Assembly: GCF_000499845.2 (NCBI RefSeq)
Contig: NC_023753.2
Location: 248,001 to 312,000, forward strand
From: Phaseolus vulgaris
Lineage: Eukaryota > Streptophyta > Magnoliopsida > Fabales > Fabaceae
Direction: 5' to 3'
DNA length: 64,000 bases
Under the pieces are notes generated by a model, which saw only the letters and a program-made list of their open reading frames with translations, made no database searches and had not been told where the DNA came from. The first letter of the stretch is position 1; the number at the start of each line of letters is the position of its first letter. This document shows positions 26,421-40,100 of the stretch, piece by piece. Position numbers and translations under genes: made by a program.

Positions 26421-27575
26421 AAATATTATATGAAATTTGTATATATACTAGAAATTTTTATAGAACAAACTTTACATGTAGAGACTGAAAATCAAATTTA
26501 ATTTCCTAAAAAACCTCATTGGTCACTAAATTTATTTAAAGTATAAAACAAAAGATAAAACCTATATGAATAGCAAGCACTTTTTAAAAGTAATTCAAAA
26601 AACAAATTTCAAACAACAAATTCTGATGACTAACATACAAAACACCATTTTAAGCCATTTTAGTTAAAATATTATGACTTTTTCTAGTTTATATACACTG
26701 CATTTATTCATTACCATATCATATCTAACTGCCATTTGTTACATTAATTAATTTCATTAAATATTAACAAGAGTCCGCTAGGAAACATGATTATAAATAA
26801 AACAAGACATGAAAACATTAATTATTGTAATTAGAATAGAAAGAATAAAAAAAAAACCATATAATTGCAGTATTTAAAATACTAAAATGCAGTTAAATCA
26901 ATAGAAAACGTATTTCCTATCAATAGAAAGTGGAGAATTAATTTAAAGTCCTAATACTTTATTTGGTTAGGATTGTGGAAAGTGGAGTGATTTATTTTGA
27001 TAAAAAGAAGATTTAGCAATGAAAGCATAAGGGAATTGTTTAACCTGGTTCTTGACTCATTGTTTAATTGGAGTCTGCATGTCCAACAAATTTCTGTCAC
27101 AATGTCCCTGTCAACAAGCTTCTCCATAAAAATCACCACCCTTGTGATACCAACATGCATGCCAATACAAACGAAAGGTCTGCAACACCTGTCAATCAAC
27201 TAAATCCTCAGTTCAATTTACCAAACCTCACCCACTCCTGCAAAATATTTTCATATTAGCAACTATTCGTAGTTACTTATTCTCATGGTTATCTAATTAT
27301 CAAATAAACCTGGCTGTATACAGTGAGGAAGTGATAAGCTTTATGTTCAAGTCAGATGACAATTTGCTCTTTAAATCTCGATAAGCATAAAAATACATTA
27401 AAACCATTAAAAAGCTAGCATTAGACAGAGACAATAATAATATACATTACTGAAAGAAACTATCTAAATATTATTGAATAAACAGATTTGATCAAAACAA
27501 TTAAGCTTGTATATATTCTAAAAGAATGCATCTTCAGTCAGTTGTTCTTCCCAATCGAGGCTGAAGGCAGAGAGA
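26421..27575. other. Spacer downstream of the unknown-protein gene
   Basis: AT-rich. Short open frames at 26951-27259 overlap on both strands and match no family I recognise. The end nearest 27576 should include the 3' UTR of the minus-strand gene. Confidence 0.55.
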
Positions 27576-30500
27576 TTAATTTTCAGGGAGCGTGGTGGTG
27601 TCTTCAAGTTGGTCAGAGAAACCATTTTGGGAATGCGTCTACACACAAAAAACGAGAAAGAGGATATATGAGTTGGCAAAATATGAACACCAGAGGAAAG
27701 AATAAAGGTATTTGCCTCCAGAATTTACCAAACCCTATCAAGAAACAAGACAACTAACATGAAAACTGAGAAATAAAAAACTAAATTTCAACACTACAGA
27801 TGAATAGCATTGTTTTTGGATATTTGCAGAATTATATATCCATATCACTAGCTCATTACCATCATACACAAGCAGAATGTAACTCAGTGCCAACTTTGAA
27901 CTAACTATGAACAAGAATAAAAAACAACCCCCAAGCATCCAGAACAAAAAATATTTGAGATTAAAAGCCTTCATATTATTCAACTTGGGGAACATTCTTT
28001 CAGACACAATAATATCACAAATAAATTCTGTGCAAGTAATTATCTGTGCAAGATATGCAAAACAGGATAACAGGTTCGCACCAAACCAAGAGCTTCTCTT
28101 GCAATCCTATGACCGTGCTCGCCACAAACTTTACCAAAGAGGAACATAAGGTGTTCTCTTTGTTCCAGTTTCAAGTGTTTTTCTAGGCCCCGACTAACCA
28201 TCTCCATTTCAGGCTGCATAGAAATACCACAGTAAGTGCTGGTAGAAAGTGGCAAGTCAATACATAAATCATATTCTGCAGCAGACAAGGTTAGAAGAGA
28301 AATCTTTCTATCTACCTAATGCCTCATCCTAATCAGCATTCCATTAGAGGACGTGACCTGTCAGAGGATTCTATTTACCCATCTTTGGTGTACTGCCAGC
28401 GGTTGTTTTAATGGAGTTGTCATTTTAGACATGTATAGAGATTGAGATTAAAATGGGTCACACTCACGAGTTACCTCTCAATTACTTTTCAATGATTAAA
28501 AATTGGTTCTTACACCACATGATCCTCCTTCAATGGTGTAGCAGTTAAGATGGTCCTTAACTTTAAGAATCAACTCAATAACTACTTAAGGGGAAGCTCT
28601 TACGTATAAATTGTTCATAAGGACGTGAGAATTGCAAATTATTATTGAGGATACATACTGAAGACTCCTCGGGAGGAAATATTCGTAGAAGAAGGCATAT
28701 CTTTGACAGTTCCACCATAGCCTCAACCTGTTTGCCTTGCATTTCCAGAGCCTTTAAATGAAAACAAAAACAAAACATGAATTTAGAAATGCATTCAAGA
28801 GGAAAAAGATTCTTTTAGAGAACCAGAGGCCAAATATGAACTTTATAAAAAAAAGTGATATCTGAATGAGGCCATAATTTCAGGCATTAAGTTACAATAC
28901 TTCAAAGTTCATCACTCTTTAAGACCTGTAATCCAATTATAGATTCTACATTCATGCAATCCAGAGAGACCACCAAAGAGAAGTTAACAGGCACAATGGT
29001 CATATTTAATGGTGCCAAGTTCCACCACATTCAAAAGAAAGATTTCTATAAACATAAATTAATATAAATAACCAAAATATTTTAACTGAATATAACTTAT
29101 CTTCAGTAGTGTTTGTTACACACAAAAAATGTAATTTTGGAAAACCCCAAATGCTTAAACGCAATATTACCAAATCATTTCATTTAGAGTAAGAAAATTA
29201 CCCAAGCCTGTAGAAGACAGGAGCGAGTGCGAGCAGCAATAGCTGCAGACACAATTGTTGCGGCACGAACATTTTGAAGGCCAATATTTTCAGCAAATCC
29301 AGCAAGAAATCGTGAAGCATCCTCACCATTAATATCAATTGAACTAGAGTAAGTTGGTGCCCTGAACAGAAACAGAGTGACCGCCAACAAATTTCATAAA
29401 ATAGGGAGACAGTAAGATTAACAGGTGAGTTCGGTACTGAACAAAGAGATAGATCAGAATGAAGGGTTAATAATAATATCACACCTGCTGCAGACATTTA
29501 AAACAAAGTTAACAGATGCCCGATACAAGGTGTCCCGAATATTTGTTGGCTCAATAGACACTTGCACACCAGAAGTTCTGCACAGTTGACGTAACTGTTC
29601 ATGTGTGTGGGCAACAAACATTTCAAGTGTTATCAGAAGAGAGACAAATTAATTCCCTTTCATCATAGAATTTTTTTTTTTGTAAGCACGCATTGATAAA
29701 AAAAAATCAGAAACCATGAGAGGTGGGTGTTTTAAAATACACAGTATCACTTACATTTCAGAAAATTTTAGTAGTACCATGTTGTTTTAAGGCAAAAAGA
29801 CATGCTAAAACATTACAATAACGACAATAATCACAACCATGTTGCCACCTCAACCATCATCTATCCTATCAGCACACCAAATATTAGTAATATCATGTTA
29901 TGCTACTTAATATTAATTAAAAAGCGTCTTTTTTATATAGGAATTAGGACAAAACAATGGGTATGCTAAAATTGACACAGATCAGTATTACATGGTAGTT
30001 TAACTTTTAAGTAATACAGAGTTTACTATAGAATTATGACTTTTCTTGCTGAAGGAACTAAAAGAAAAGCAAATACCAAGATTAACCGAATATCGTATTA
30101 ATTTTATAGCAACTGTTATATATATATGATAATCAGTAAATCACCGGGAGAGAAAAAAAGGTGGAAAAGAACTCACTTGAATTATATCATTCTCATTGAT
30201 GTCATTCCCGCCCAATCTACTGTTTGTAATTGCTGGAAATCAAGTGGGTGAGTTGCAACTTGTTATAAAGGATGGCAAAACACTAGAGAAATTATTAAAT
30301 GTGTATCTATACCTACAAAAAAGAACATGAACAGAATCATTATTCATCCCGAGACTAGAACACTAAGTAGAACGAACGAACCACCTTATAATTGCTTTTA
30401 ACAAATTAGATTACCGTTAAACAATGCATTTCCATTAACAGGAATTGAAGATAGATAGATGCTTATGGAATAGTCATGGTCATCAACTTCTCTGACAATA

Positions 30501-31238
30501 AGAAGCTGAAATAAGTTAAAAGAGGAAAAGAGAAAACAAACCTCGAACCACTCTGTAAGCCTCCCTCTTGTATTCCTCCTGCTCATTCGCGTCAAAAACA
30601 GAGCCGTTGGCATTGACAACAGTAGGCCACCATTCGGGCAATTTTCTTTCAAACCGAACCATATTCTTCGCGGAGCGCTTCACAGAGCCCCGAACCGCGG
30701 GCGATAGCGGATTCGAATTGCTCCTCTGGCCCCACGCAACAACCACCTCTTTTCCGCCGAGACTCCGGTCCCTCCGCACCACAAGAGGTCTATTGTTAGA
30801 GGCGTTACGACGCCACGACGAAAACCTAGAAATCAATCGCGCTAGAACACTGAAAACGGAAAACGTGAGCAAGGTCAAAGCCGCCGAAGTTCCGAGGAAA
30901 TGCAACGTGGAAGGGCGGCATGAAACGACGAGTCTGCGGTTGTGGTCGAGAGTGAGGAGGGTTTCCAAATCGAGGTAAGAGTCTCTTCCGGAAAGTATGA
31001 ATCGGCGAAGGTGAGATTGGAGAGTGGTTAGGGGAGTGAGGTCGATGACGGCTTCGAACTTGGGTTCAAACGAGGAGGAGGTGGAGGTGGTGGCAGGGAG
31101 GGAGACTTTGTTGTGGCGTCTACGGCTGCGGCTTCGGCGGCGGAAGGAGGAGCAGACGACGGTGAGGCGGCAGAGGCGACGGCATGGGTATGGTGGAGGG
31201 AATTGGGAGGGAAGAGTACAAGTGTTGACAGAAAACAT
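27576..31238 (-). CDS. Unknown plant protein, probably plastid-targeted, one membrane segment
   Basis: Seven exons (+ coordinates, first to last): 30542-31238, 30177-30232, 29485-29594, 29202-29361, 28659-28751, 28082-28213, 27576-27638. GT-AG borders and phases agree throughout and give 436 aa. Start ATG at 31238. The first ~45 residues are rich in Arg/Ser and lack acidic residues (RRRSRSRRRHNK at about 33-44), as in chloroplast transit peptides. One hydrophobic helix sits at about 112-137 (LHFLGTSAALTLLTFSVFSV). A basic region and LPEWWPTVVNANG (200-212) follow, then a long helical C-terminal part with IGLQNVRAATIVSAAIAART, LEKHLKLEQREHLMFLFGKV and GEHGHRIAREALGL. I do not recognise a named domain. 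Regular splicing and an unbroken frame indicate a real gene. Location in a plastid membrane is inferred from the N-terminus and the single helix only. Confidence 0.87.
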
Positions 31239-31399
31239 ATAGTTACTTTGTTTTTACCTGACACAACAAAACAGCTCCTTTATCCTTCCTCCTTTATTTA
31301 TTTATACTTTCCTCAAAACCATAGGCCCAAGCCCACAACGTAAAAACTAACCACCTATCAGACAATTTCTTCCTGCACCATATTATTTAAGACATGCAC

Positions 31400-31760
31400 C
31401 CAACGAAAAATTTAAAACCCAACATTGCCCTTGGTTTCTTTTTTGCGGTTTCTTTTTTGCTTAGGAATGCAGAAATTCGGAAGTGATTGTTATATACTAC
31501 GGAGTTTGATATCCAGAAAGTTATTTTCGTATTTCATTTAAGTTTTTGGATAACCATATTCGAAAGTGGGTTATGGTTCCAGATTTCTATATCTAAAATT
31601 TTGTGTTATAAATGGTGTTGATGACGAGATCCAGAATTCATTTATGTTTACTTATAAATTTTAACATCTGAAATATCATTTATACTTTCCAAATAAACTT
31701 TAAGAAGACAAAATCCAGAAGACACATTAGTTTCAAACTTTCAAATTTGTAAATCCAAAA
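31400..31760 (+). repeat. Dispersed repeat copy (partner at 57.1 kb)
   Basis: This stretch and about 57105-57400 share a run of matching segments in the same order: AAACCCAACATTGCC/AAACTCAACATTACC, GAAGTG-TTaTTATATa, TTTTcGTATTTCATTTAAGT, GAcCATATtCgaAA, TTTCTATaTCTA, AAATGGTgTTGATGA and CATTTATGTTTAcTTAT-ATtTTAACATCTGAAA. They are diverged but clearly related. The family is unknown; no coding sequence is visible. Confidence 0.75.
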
Positions 31761-32264
31761 CTTTATAATTTTATTTACAATTATGAATATTGAAAAGGCA
31801 AAAAATTGTAAGCATTAAAAGCAAAAAATTCGCGCCCTATTATTTTTCCCTCTCTCTCATACACTATGCATATAGTGTAGGCAATTTTTTTCAATGTATT
31901 CAATTCTTTACAACTCAAATTTATTAGAATTAGCAAAATCTTCTGATCTCCATTGATAATATTTAGTTTCCAATTAAATTTATATACTTCCATTACAAGA
32001 TTAGATTAAAACACAATTTCTCCATTTTCACTAAAATTGTCTATAATCTGTCTCTTATATCTCTTACAACTTTAACCATCCAACAAATGTTTTCCCTCCT
32101 TAAAGAATTATTAATTGAGCTGAACATTTATATACAGAGGAATATGAATAACTTCGTTTTTGACATGCCAATATATGCATTCGCACCAAAAGCAGAAAGT
32201 GTTGTTAAAAAACATCTCAATACCAAAAACAGAACGTGTCATAACAAGGTTATAGACTGGTAAT
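31761..32264. other. Short spacer upstream of the unknown-protein gene and downstream of GEMIN2
   Basis: AT-rich and without any supported gene. It should hold the GEMIN2 3' UTR (next to 32264). Both flanking genes are on the minus strand. Confidence 0.55.
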
Positions 32265-35095
32265 TCAGTTTTCAGATTGTCCAAAATATCTCCCCGAAAT
32301 TGTAGCCAAAATATTCAACATTACAACCTCCTCATCCAGGGCAACCTTTCCTGCACGGATGGTAGCACACCTTCGCAGCAGACTCCTGAGAGCAGCAGAG
32401 GTGTCAGCGTATAGTGGAGTATCAACTGTTGCACACAGAGCAAAAAGCCACATGCAATCATCTCTAGTGACAGTGTTTGCACCCTCTAGCAAGCGAATCC
32501 GTTTCAGCAAAGTTTTTACCCGGGTTACAGAGTCCATTGTTGAGATTACAGAAAGCAAAGGAGGACTGGGGGAGCTGCTGCTTGTTTGATCAACTGAAGT
32601 TTTCGATTCAGTATTCTCTGGAGACAGTGTTCTGTCCTTATCTTCAGCAGATACATCATTTGTCTTACCAATGCTCAAATGATTACCAAGTAAGACGTCC
32701 TTGTTCATAACACCAGAAAATTCTCCACAATCATTCGCAACTATCTGTGAGCAATGAACACGGGGGTTTCCAGAGTATATGGCACTTGAACCATCAAGGA
32801 ATGAGAGATTCTGGTCAAAGAAGTTGGGAACAATGAGAACATAATATGATATAAAAAAAAAAATTAAGGACTCCAAATACATCCAAATTAAAGCCTGAAT
32901 GAACATACCGTTCTGAGTGTTGAAAATTCAGCAAGAAACACATCCTCCCACTGTTTCAGTGGCAACAGATGCTCTGGACACATGGCAATATCAGGAATCT
33001 TGGGCATGTAAGCACTCTGTTCCTTGTTAAGTTTGCCTCTGTCAAGTTTTGCAACCTTCACTTTTGGAATTTGATCTGCCTCCCACCTGCTCAAGAAAAC
33101 AATATACAAGATATAGAGCTGCTCTAACTTCTAGCAGCATTGAGAAAGCAAACATCCAAAGATTCTGACAGTTAAGATAATACCTGACACGCCTAAGATA
33201 TTCCCATCCATCTTCTGGTGGACCAGAATCAAAATTAGGTTCTCCATCAACCAAAAAGGCAGGCCTTTGGATGCTGGCATAATCGTCATCACTATCATCA
33301 TCTTCACCACACTCTTCTACAATTGAGCCCCCATCCTCACCCATAAGGGTACGACTACAAGGGTCAACAGGAGTAATATTTTCACTACTTTCCATGTGAT
33401 GTAATTCACTATCCCTATTTTCACAATACGCTGCACCTGAAAGCAATTACAAAAGTTTTCAGTACCAGCACTGACAATTTGCTAATAATTTAGGAAGGGT
33501 TAAAAAGGGAATCAATATACAGTTTTGTATCTGTAAAGGCAAGAATGATCAGGTAAAGAAAGCATGTCCTTCTCATTTAGAACACGACAAAGGCAAGAAA
33601 TCAAAGTTCGTGTTGGAAAATCAACAATAGAATTTTCAACATAAAACAAAGTAAAAATGAACTAAAACAAGAAAGCATCGTCATTACTGCATGACCAAAG
33701 TAATTATTCAAATCTACAATCAGACTACTGCACAAGACTGTTCATATACAATGATTCTGTACAAGAAACCATGCACTGAAGTCAGTGCCTAATCAGAACA
33801 TAGTCTACAGTCAACTAATGTTGCATATTAGATATGTTCCAGGTTCCTTCTGCTCATTCTTCAGTGGACAAAGACATTCACATATCTGCATCTTCCGTTA
33901 GTAGCAGCCGCACCTGTCCATCACAGAAATTGAAAACATCAAATTGACACAATGTGAATCACAAAAATCGGAAAAAAAAGTTTTCCCCATAAAGAATTGG
34001 TTATACTTTGCAGAGAAAAGCATTTTATACCAACGCCCCCGCCATCAAAAAATAAAGAAACTTCATTGATAAAAAATAAAACTCGAACCCCATTGAAACC
34101 AGTGAAAAGAAATTTGAAATAAAATGCAATGACATAATCAACAACAACCCAGACTGAGATTATACAATTAAAGTCAATTTTTTAAAACAGAAAAAAGAAA
34201 GGGATAAAAATGGGGGAAAAAGACGATTATAAAATTATGGATGTAATTACACCCTAAAGTGATCAATGGCATACAAACAAGTTCAAACACAAAATCTATA
34301 TAGGTACAAGCAAGGAACAGTGAATGAAGATTCTGGAACAGAGAAACACCAACACAACAAAGGACCAACAAATGTTAAGATTACAAAAACATTCGGTGCC
34401 ACTTTCAGAACATTCATAACGACAACCAAACAGAACACGAATCCTGCCACCACCAAACAACTCTTCCGCACACAGACAACTAAAACGAAGAGCCGCATAT
34501 TCTCATAAAGATTCCATTTCTTGAATTCCGAAACAACGAAACCAAAAAAGAAAGAAAGAAAGAAGGACTCACTGAGGATTGGTTTGTTGTTCGGAAGTGG
34601 AGTGGAAGCCAAAGTATCGTACTCGCTGGCCACCGCGCTTTCAAACGCAGCGTGAATCGCTTTCCAGAATTTACGCTGTTGCGATAGGTTAACGAATCTC
34701 AGAGCTTCCAAGTCCTTTCGCGAATACTTATTATCATTACTGTTCCCACTCTTCGGCGTGGGCTTCGATTTGGGCCTCTCTTCGATCTTCTTGAGACTGT
34801 GAGCGACGCTGTTGATGTTGTTGATGTTGTTGTTGTTCTTGGGCCCTCTTCTTCTTGAAGCGGAATGCTTCGGTCCTCCGTTCTTGACGACGGAGTCGAG
34901 CAGCGCCGTCTCGTCGATGACCTCGATCCCTAAGGCTAAGGAAGAAGGAAGCGCCGTCACCGTTTTGGCGGCGGCGGCGGCGGCGTCTTTGGGCGCCAAC
35001 GCCGATTCGAGCTCCTCCAGCAATCGCTTCTTCTTGATTTGGAGTTCCGCTGATTCAAGAACGGGATGTTCTTGGGAATCTGAAACGTCAGCCAT
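32265..35095 (-). CDS. GEMIN2: Gemin2/SIP1-type SMN-complex protein
   Basis: Four exons (+ coordinates, first to last): 34573-35095, 33184-33436, 32909-33086, 32265-32810, giving 499 aa with consistent phases. The family hallmark GWEYLRRVRWEADQIPKV spans the exon 2/3 junction (about residues 251-268). It is followed by MPKIPDIAMCPEHLLPLKQW and the C-terminal helical part LLKRIRLLEGANTVTRDDCM, LFALCATVDTPLYADTSAAL and ATISGRYFGQ. The plant-type N-terminal extension holds an Ala run coded by GCG/GCC repeats, an Asn-rich stretch and YSRKDLEALRFVNLSQQRKF; an acidic patch (EECGEDDDSDDDY) precedes the core. Gemin2 binds SMN and the Sm ring and helps assemble spliceosomal snRNPs in the cytoplasm. 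In Arabidopsis the homologue also affects splicing linked to the circadian clock. The long extension is usual for plants; the family call is firm. Confidence 0.94.
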
Positions 35096-37167
35096 TATTT
35101 CAAATTTTGTTCCACTTCGCTTCTTCTTCAGACTCTCTCACACTTAGGGCGCAGTGCATTCCACACTTTGAACTTATAGCTCTCTGATAAGTGCTTTTTT
35201 TTTTTAACGGTACGGCGCAGTCAATTTCACTTCCGAAAATATGGTTTTGATTTCGGCCCAAACGAAACTCCTCTTCCCCCTTTTTTTTATGAATAAATAT
35301 AAATTTTATGGATTTTATTTCTATTTATGTGTAGTAGTTTAGTATATGTATTGCTATTGCTCCAACTCTACTGAATTTACTTATCCTATGGTGTTTGGTA
35401 AATATTACATTTAAAGAAATTATATTATTTTTTTTTTCTTTTGAATTTCTCGTAAAATTATACTCTTGAGTCTGTAGAAACAAATGTACTATTGTAATAT
35501 TGAGTAACCAAATAGTTAACACTATATCTCGACATGTTTTATAGGCTCTGTAAAAGATCGTCATTAGTCAATAATACATCAAATTACCTAAAAGCATTAT
35601 CTAAATTGAATTTTTTTATCCAAATTGTCTATCTATAAAGTTAAAGGTCAATACAACTGTACAAATAAAAAAAAAACATTCTACGGTTAAAAGGTATGTA
35701 ATATTTAATCCAATACTTTTTGAACTAAGTTGAACATTAGAATATATTTATAGATATTTTTTCTACCCATGACAAATTGAAAGAAAATGTATGTGAAAAA
35801 TACAACCTTATAAGAACAATACACAAATGTAATAAAAAATACAACCTTATAAGATCAATGCACAAATGTCATAACAAAATTGCAACCACAAAGGGAGGTT
35901 AAATTTTTTTAAAAAAAATATATTGTTATTTAGTTCACATGACAAGTTGTCGTATATATAAACATTTTACATAAGTTTGACTCTAAAAATCCTTCTGGGC
36001 ATAATATTGAGTTGGATTAGGTTATTTTTTTAGTATGTTGAACCGTACCAAATTTATTAAATTATAATAGCAGTAATAAAACCATTATTCAAATTATTCT
36101 ATTATTTAAATGTGTATTTATGAGTTATTAAATTATTTAAATTTTCAGACATTAAATAGAATAATTGTTTTTTTAAAATCATTTTAATAAATCTAAAAAC
36201 ATGTCACATAATTCTCAATTTATAATAACAATTAAATAAATATCAAATAATTAATAAAAAAATAGAAAAAAAAATCAAATGTATATTACAAAAGATTCAA
36301 AACTATAGACAAGAAATTAATATAAACTTTTTAAATTATTTAATAAATTAAAAATATTGTAGCAGTTTAGATAATATCCATAAAGACATCAATTTGACAT
36401 CCCTAATATGAGATGTTTAATGCTCTCAGGTGGATGTCACATATTACACATTTTTTAATATAGCAAACAAATCATGTTACTTGCTTCCATTTGGCCTCAT
36501 TTGGAGTATTGAAAATGAATCCTCAAAATATTATTTTTAGTTTTTTACAATATCCTAATCCCCATGAAATTGCTTTCATGTGACTGGAAATATTACAAGA
36601 AAGAAAAATGTTACTTTGAAAATTAAAATATACTAGTTTACAATTAATGTTTCATTTCTCTTTCCAACTGTAATCTGATGCATGTCAGAAAAATATTATA
36701 ATACTATTGTCCCACAACTAAAGAACCACAGAAAGGGAAGTTAATTACACAAACAATAATTTTAAATGTTGCCACAGCACAAAATTAAAGGGCAAATAAA
36801 AAGAGGGAACAAATGATGATCTTTCAAGACAAGTATCAGCTCAGTTTGATAACAACAAACAAATAAAGAATATGGGTGAATTAACGTTAACTGACAAACA
36901 ACATTACCCACAGATAGGCACCACGCAACCCAAACCTATGTGGCATCATGGCTCAATATATGTCAGCAGACTCGGCACTACAAGTGCGATGCCATAAATA
37001 CATGGAATTTAACAATGGCATGAAACGAGCCAATCCAATCCTACACATCCAATCTCAAACAAAAATAAAAATATATAGATATATCTGCAGTATTTGATGA
37101 AATCTGGAGATAATTGAATGGAGCTGTGCAGAAGATGCAGAAACCAAAGTGGACCATTTCATTTGCT
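35096..37167. other. Spacer between GEMIN2 and the Pti1-like kinase
   Basis: AT-rich. A 41-46-bp direct duplication lies at about 35795-35885, with AATACAACCTTATAAGA and AATGcACAAATGT in each copy. No gene or transposon ends are visible. The first 100 bp beside 35095 are the GEMIN2 leader/promoter; the end beside 37168 is the kinase 3' UTR. Confidence 0.55.
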
Positions 37168-40100
37168 TCAACTTTCTGGAGCAGGAGCAGGAGCAGGAGT
37201 CTTCAGAAGTGGTTGGAGTGCTTTAACAACAATGCTCATATTTGGCCTAAACTCAGCTTCATACTGCACGCAGAGTGCTGCAACAGCTGCAAGCTGCATG
37301 GTCAACAAAAAGTACAGTTAATGTCAGCATCAACATGGAAGATCCAAGAACCAGAACTTTATTCATGAGTCAAAAAAGTAGTCTCTGCACATGTGCGTGT
37401 TCAAGTGAGGGGAGAGTGGAAGAGAAACAGATACCTTAGCAACTCCTTTAGGGGGGTATTCTCCTTTCAGTTTTGGGTCTACGCACTGTTTCACTTTATC
37501 TTCACTCAATCGTGGAGTAGCCTACAAAAAATACCGAGTCAACAAGACCATCAGTGTCAAATGCAAATGCCCGAGACGAGGTATAGATTTAAGCAGGAGC
37601 ACTGACCCATGTGACAAGACTCTGCTGTCCTCGAGGCATGGTGTGGTCAACAGGTTTTCTTCCTGTAAGAAGCTCAAGAAGAACAACACCAAAACTATAG
37701 ACATCACTTTTTTGAGTCAACTGCCCAGTCATTGCATATCTGTAATGTTTGGCAACAGGGAAGATAAGAATCGATAAACCCAAATAAAATTTTAAAGGAG
37801 GCAAAAGAACTGAGATCACAAACAATAAATTAAAGATGGAAAAACATAGCTAAGCAGCCAAAAACATTGTTTTCTGAAAGTTTCTGAGGAATTCACAGGC
37901 GCACAAACAAACTCTAAATTAAATGTCAATAAAGACCTTTCAAGGTAAACTGAATTAAGAAAACTAGATTCTGCTTATATTTCCTATATATCAATTTAAC
38001 TTCTAGTAAATTTAAGCCAATAGTGGAGAGTACAGGGTCAATGAGTAAAAACTGGACCATGTCCGAAGCCAGTAATGATTCTACAGAACCGCATTCACTC
38101 CTCTTACAATAACTTACCAATCAACAGTTGCAGCTTTATCATCAAGTACAATTGAAAGATTGCACATTTGAATTGAATTCACACAAATGGAAAGGGAAAC
38201 AAGGTTAAGAAACCATCAACAAATTTATCAAGAGAAATGATTCAAAGTCAAATTCTACTTGATAGGGTGTGTTTGGATTTCAGTTGGAACATCCAAACCA
38301 ACTTTCAGTTTTCATTGAATACTGTGCCAACATACTTAGTACTTTTTTTCAAATTTAGTTAGAAGCAAAATTCACCTCAAACTCCAGTTGACCTAAAAGT
38401 TACAATGAGTTATTTTTCAACTCTAGTTGGGTTCAACTCAATTTTCTAACTGAAATCCAAGCACACACATAGTCCTATCCTCAGTAATAAATCACGAAAG
38501 CTTATGTAAACAGGCAACGCACAGGAAGCACTAGAAGTGTGAACATATAAAAAGGTTTCTTTGTGGTACAGGATAGCATGCATACGAATTGAAAGGAAAT
38601 ACGATGAAGTGGTGCTAGCAGGTTCTCGAAGCTTACTCTGGAGCATGATACCCAAAAGTTCCCAATACACGAGTTGAATGGAGGCGTGCAGCCATGTCAG
38701 GGGCCTGATTAGAAAGGTTAAAGTCAGCTATCTTAGCCTTGTACTCTTCAAAGATCAGCACATTACTTGATCTGATATCCCTGTGTATAATCGGTGGCTG
38801 AACTTTCTCATGTAAATACTCCAATCCCCTTGCCGCGTCAACTGCGATTCGAACTCGCTGTATCCAATCAAGAGTTGGCCCTGGTTGTGCACCTTGAACT
38901 CCCTTTCTACCTGTAGCAGAAAGACAACCAAAATCATCGACAGAACTTAATGAATATGAAAGTTAAGATGGGACATTAAGATACATACCGTGCAATATGT
39001 CATGAAGAGAGCCCATAGTAGCAAACTCATATGCAAGTACACGAAGATTTCCTTCAACACAGTAACCATGCAACTCAACAAAATTATCATTCTTCAATCT
39101 TGAGACCATGGAAACCTGAAATAGCAAAAAACACTGAATGAGAAGACTAATAAACTGGCCAAACAATCTAGAATCCAACATACTTGCAGTGTATAAATTA
39201 TAATAGTTTGTTTAGCCTGATTGATAGGAGAGACATGCCTGGGTCAAAAACTCGTTATTTGATTCGGGTTCAGATGAAACATCAAGCTTTTTCACAGCCA
39301 CTGCTTTTCCATTGTTTAAGGTTGCATAATACACCCTTCCGTACGATCCCTCGCCAATTAATGCCTTAGAACCAAAGTTGTCAGTCTTTTCCTTCAGCTC
39401 ATCTAAAGATAGGGCGGGAGCTTCAATAGGTGGTGGTGCCTTTTGTGTTTCAGGCTTCACAGGAGGTAACACCTTTGAGCCTTTTTGGTTGCCTGGAGCA
39501 AATAGTAAAAGAAACATGAGTAATCTCTACCGGAAATGAGTCAGTCACTGTGAACTACTACGGGAAGTAAAATTGTGAACCAGTGATTGTGGAAGCATCT
39601 TAACTGAAGTCAACATTATATATCGATTAGTAGCACATAGCAGCTAACTCTAAAAACGCTGGCGGGAAGGGGGATGACACCTAATTTAAATATTATACAA
39701 CAAGCTAAATAATTTACACAAATACTGAAAATCAAAGAAATTTATGATAAATAATAAATCACAAGTCACACACACAAGCATCATCAATTTAGGAAGGATC
39801 AATATGAACATAGTAAATTAGTAACGACATAAAAAATGGGAGAATATGGTGAAATTAATAGAAAAATAGATTAAAAAAAAGCAGAATATTGACTGTCTGG
39901 GTGGGAGGTTAAAAAGGAGGAAGAAAAAATCTTCCGATGAAGTGTAAAGGAAACAGAGGAAAAACCAGAAATAACATTTTGTGGTATGGTCAAGATAAAA
40001 GGGTTTAACATCAATTACGTTTCTACAGCAAAAGAATAATAGAAAATGAGTTGAAATCACATGTTTACCCAAAAAAATCCCGAAAAAACAATATTTTATT

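Noticed and set aside
30568..31343. Plus-strand and alternative-frame open frames opposite exon 1 of the unknown-protein gene
   Set aside because: They are shadows of the GC-rich first exon. Only the minus-strand frame continues through six further consistent exons.
34812..35147. 111-codon plus-strand frame at the GEMIN2 start
   Set aside because: It is antisense to the Ala/Asn-rich GEMIN2 N-terminus, with a composition explained by that coding sequence.
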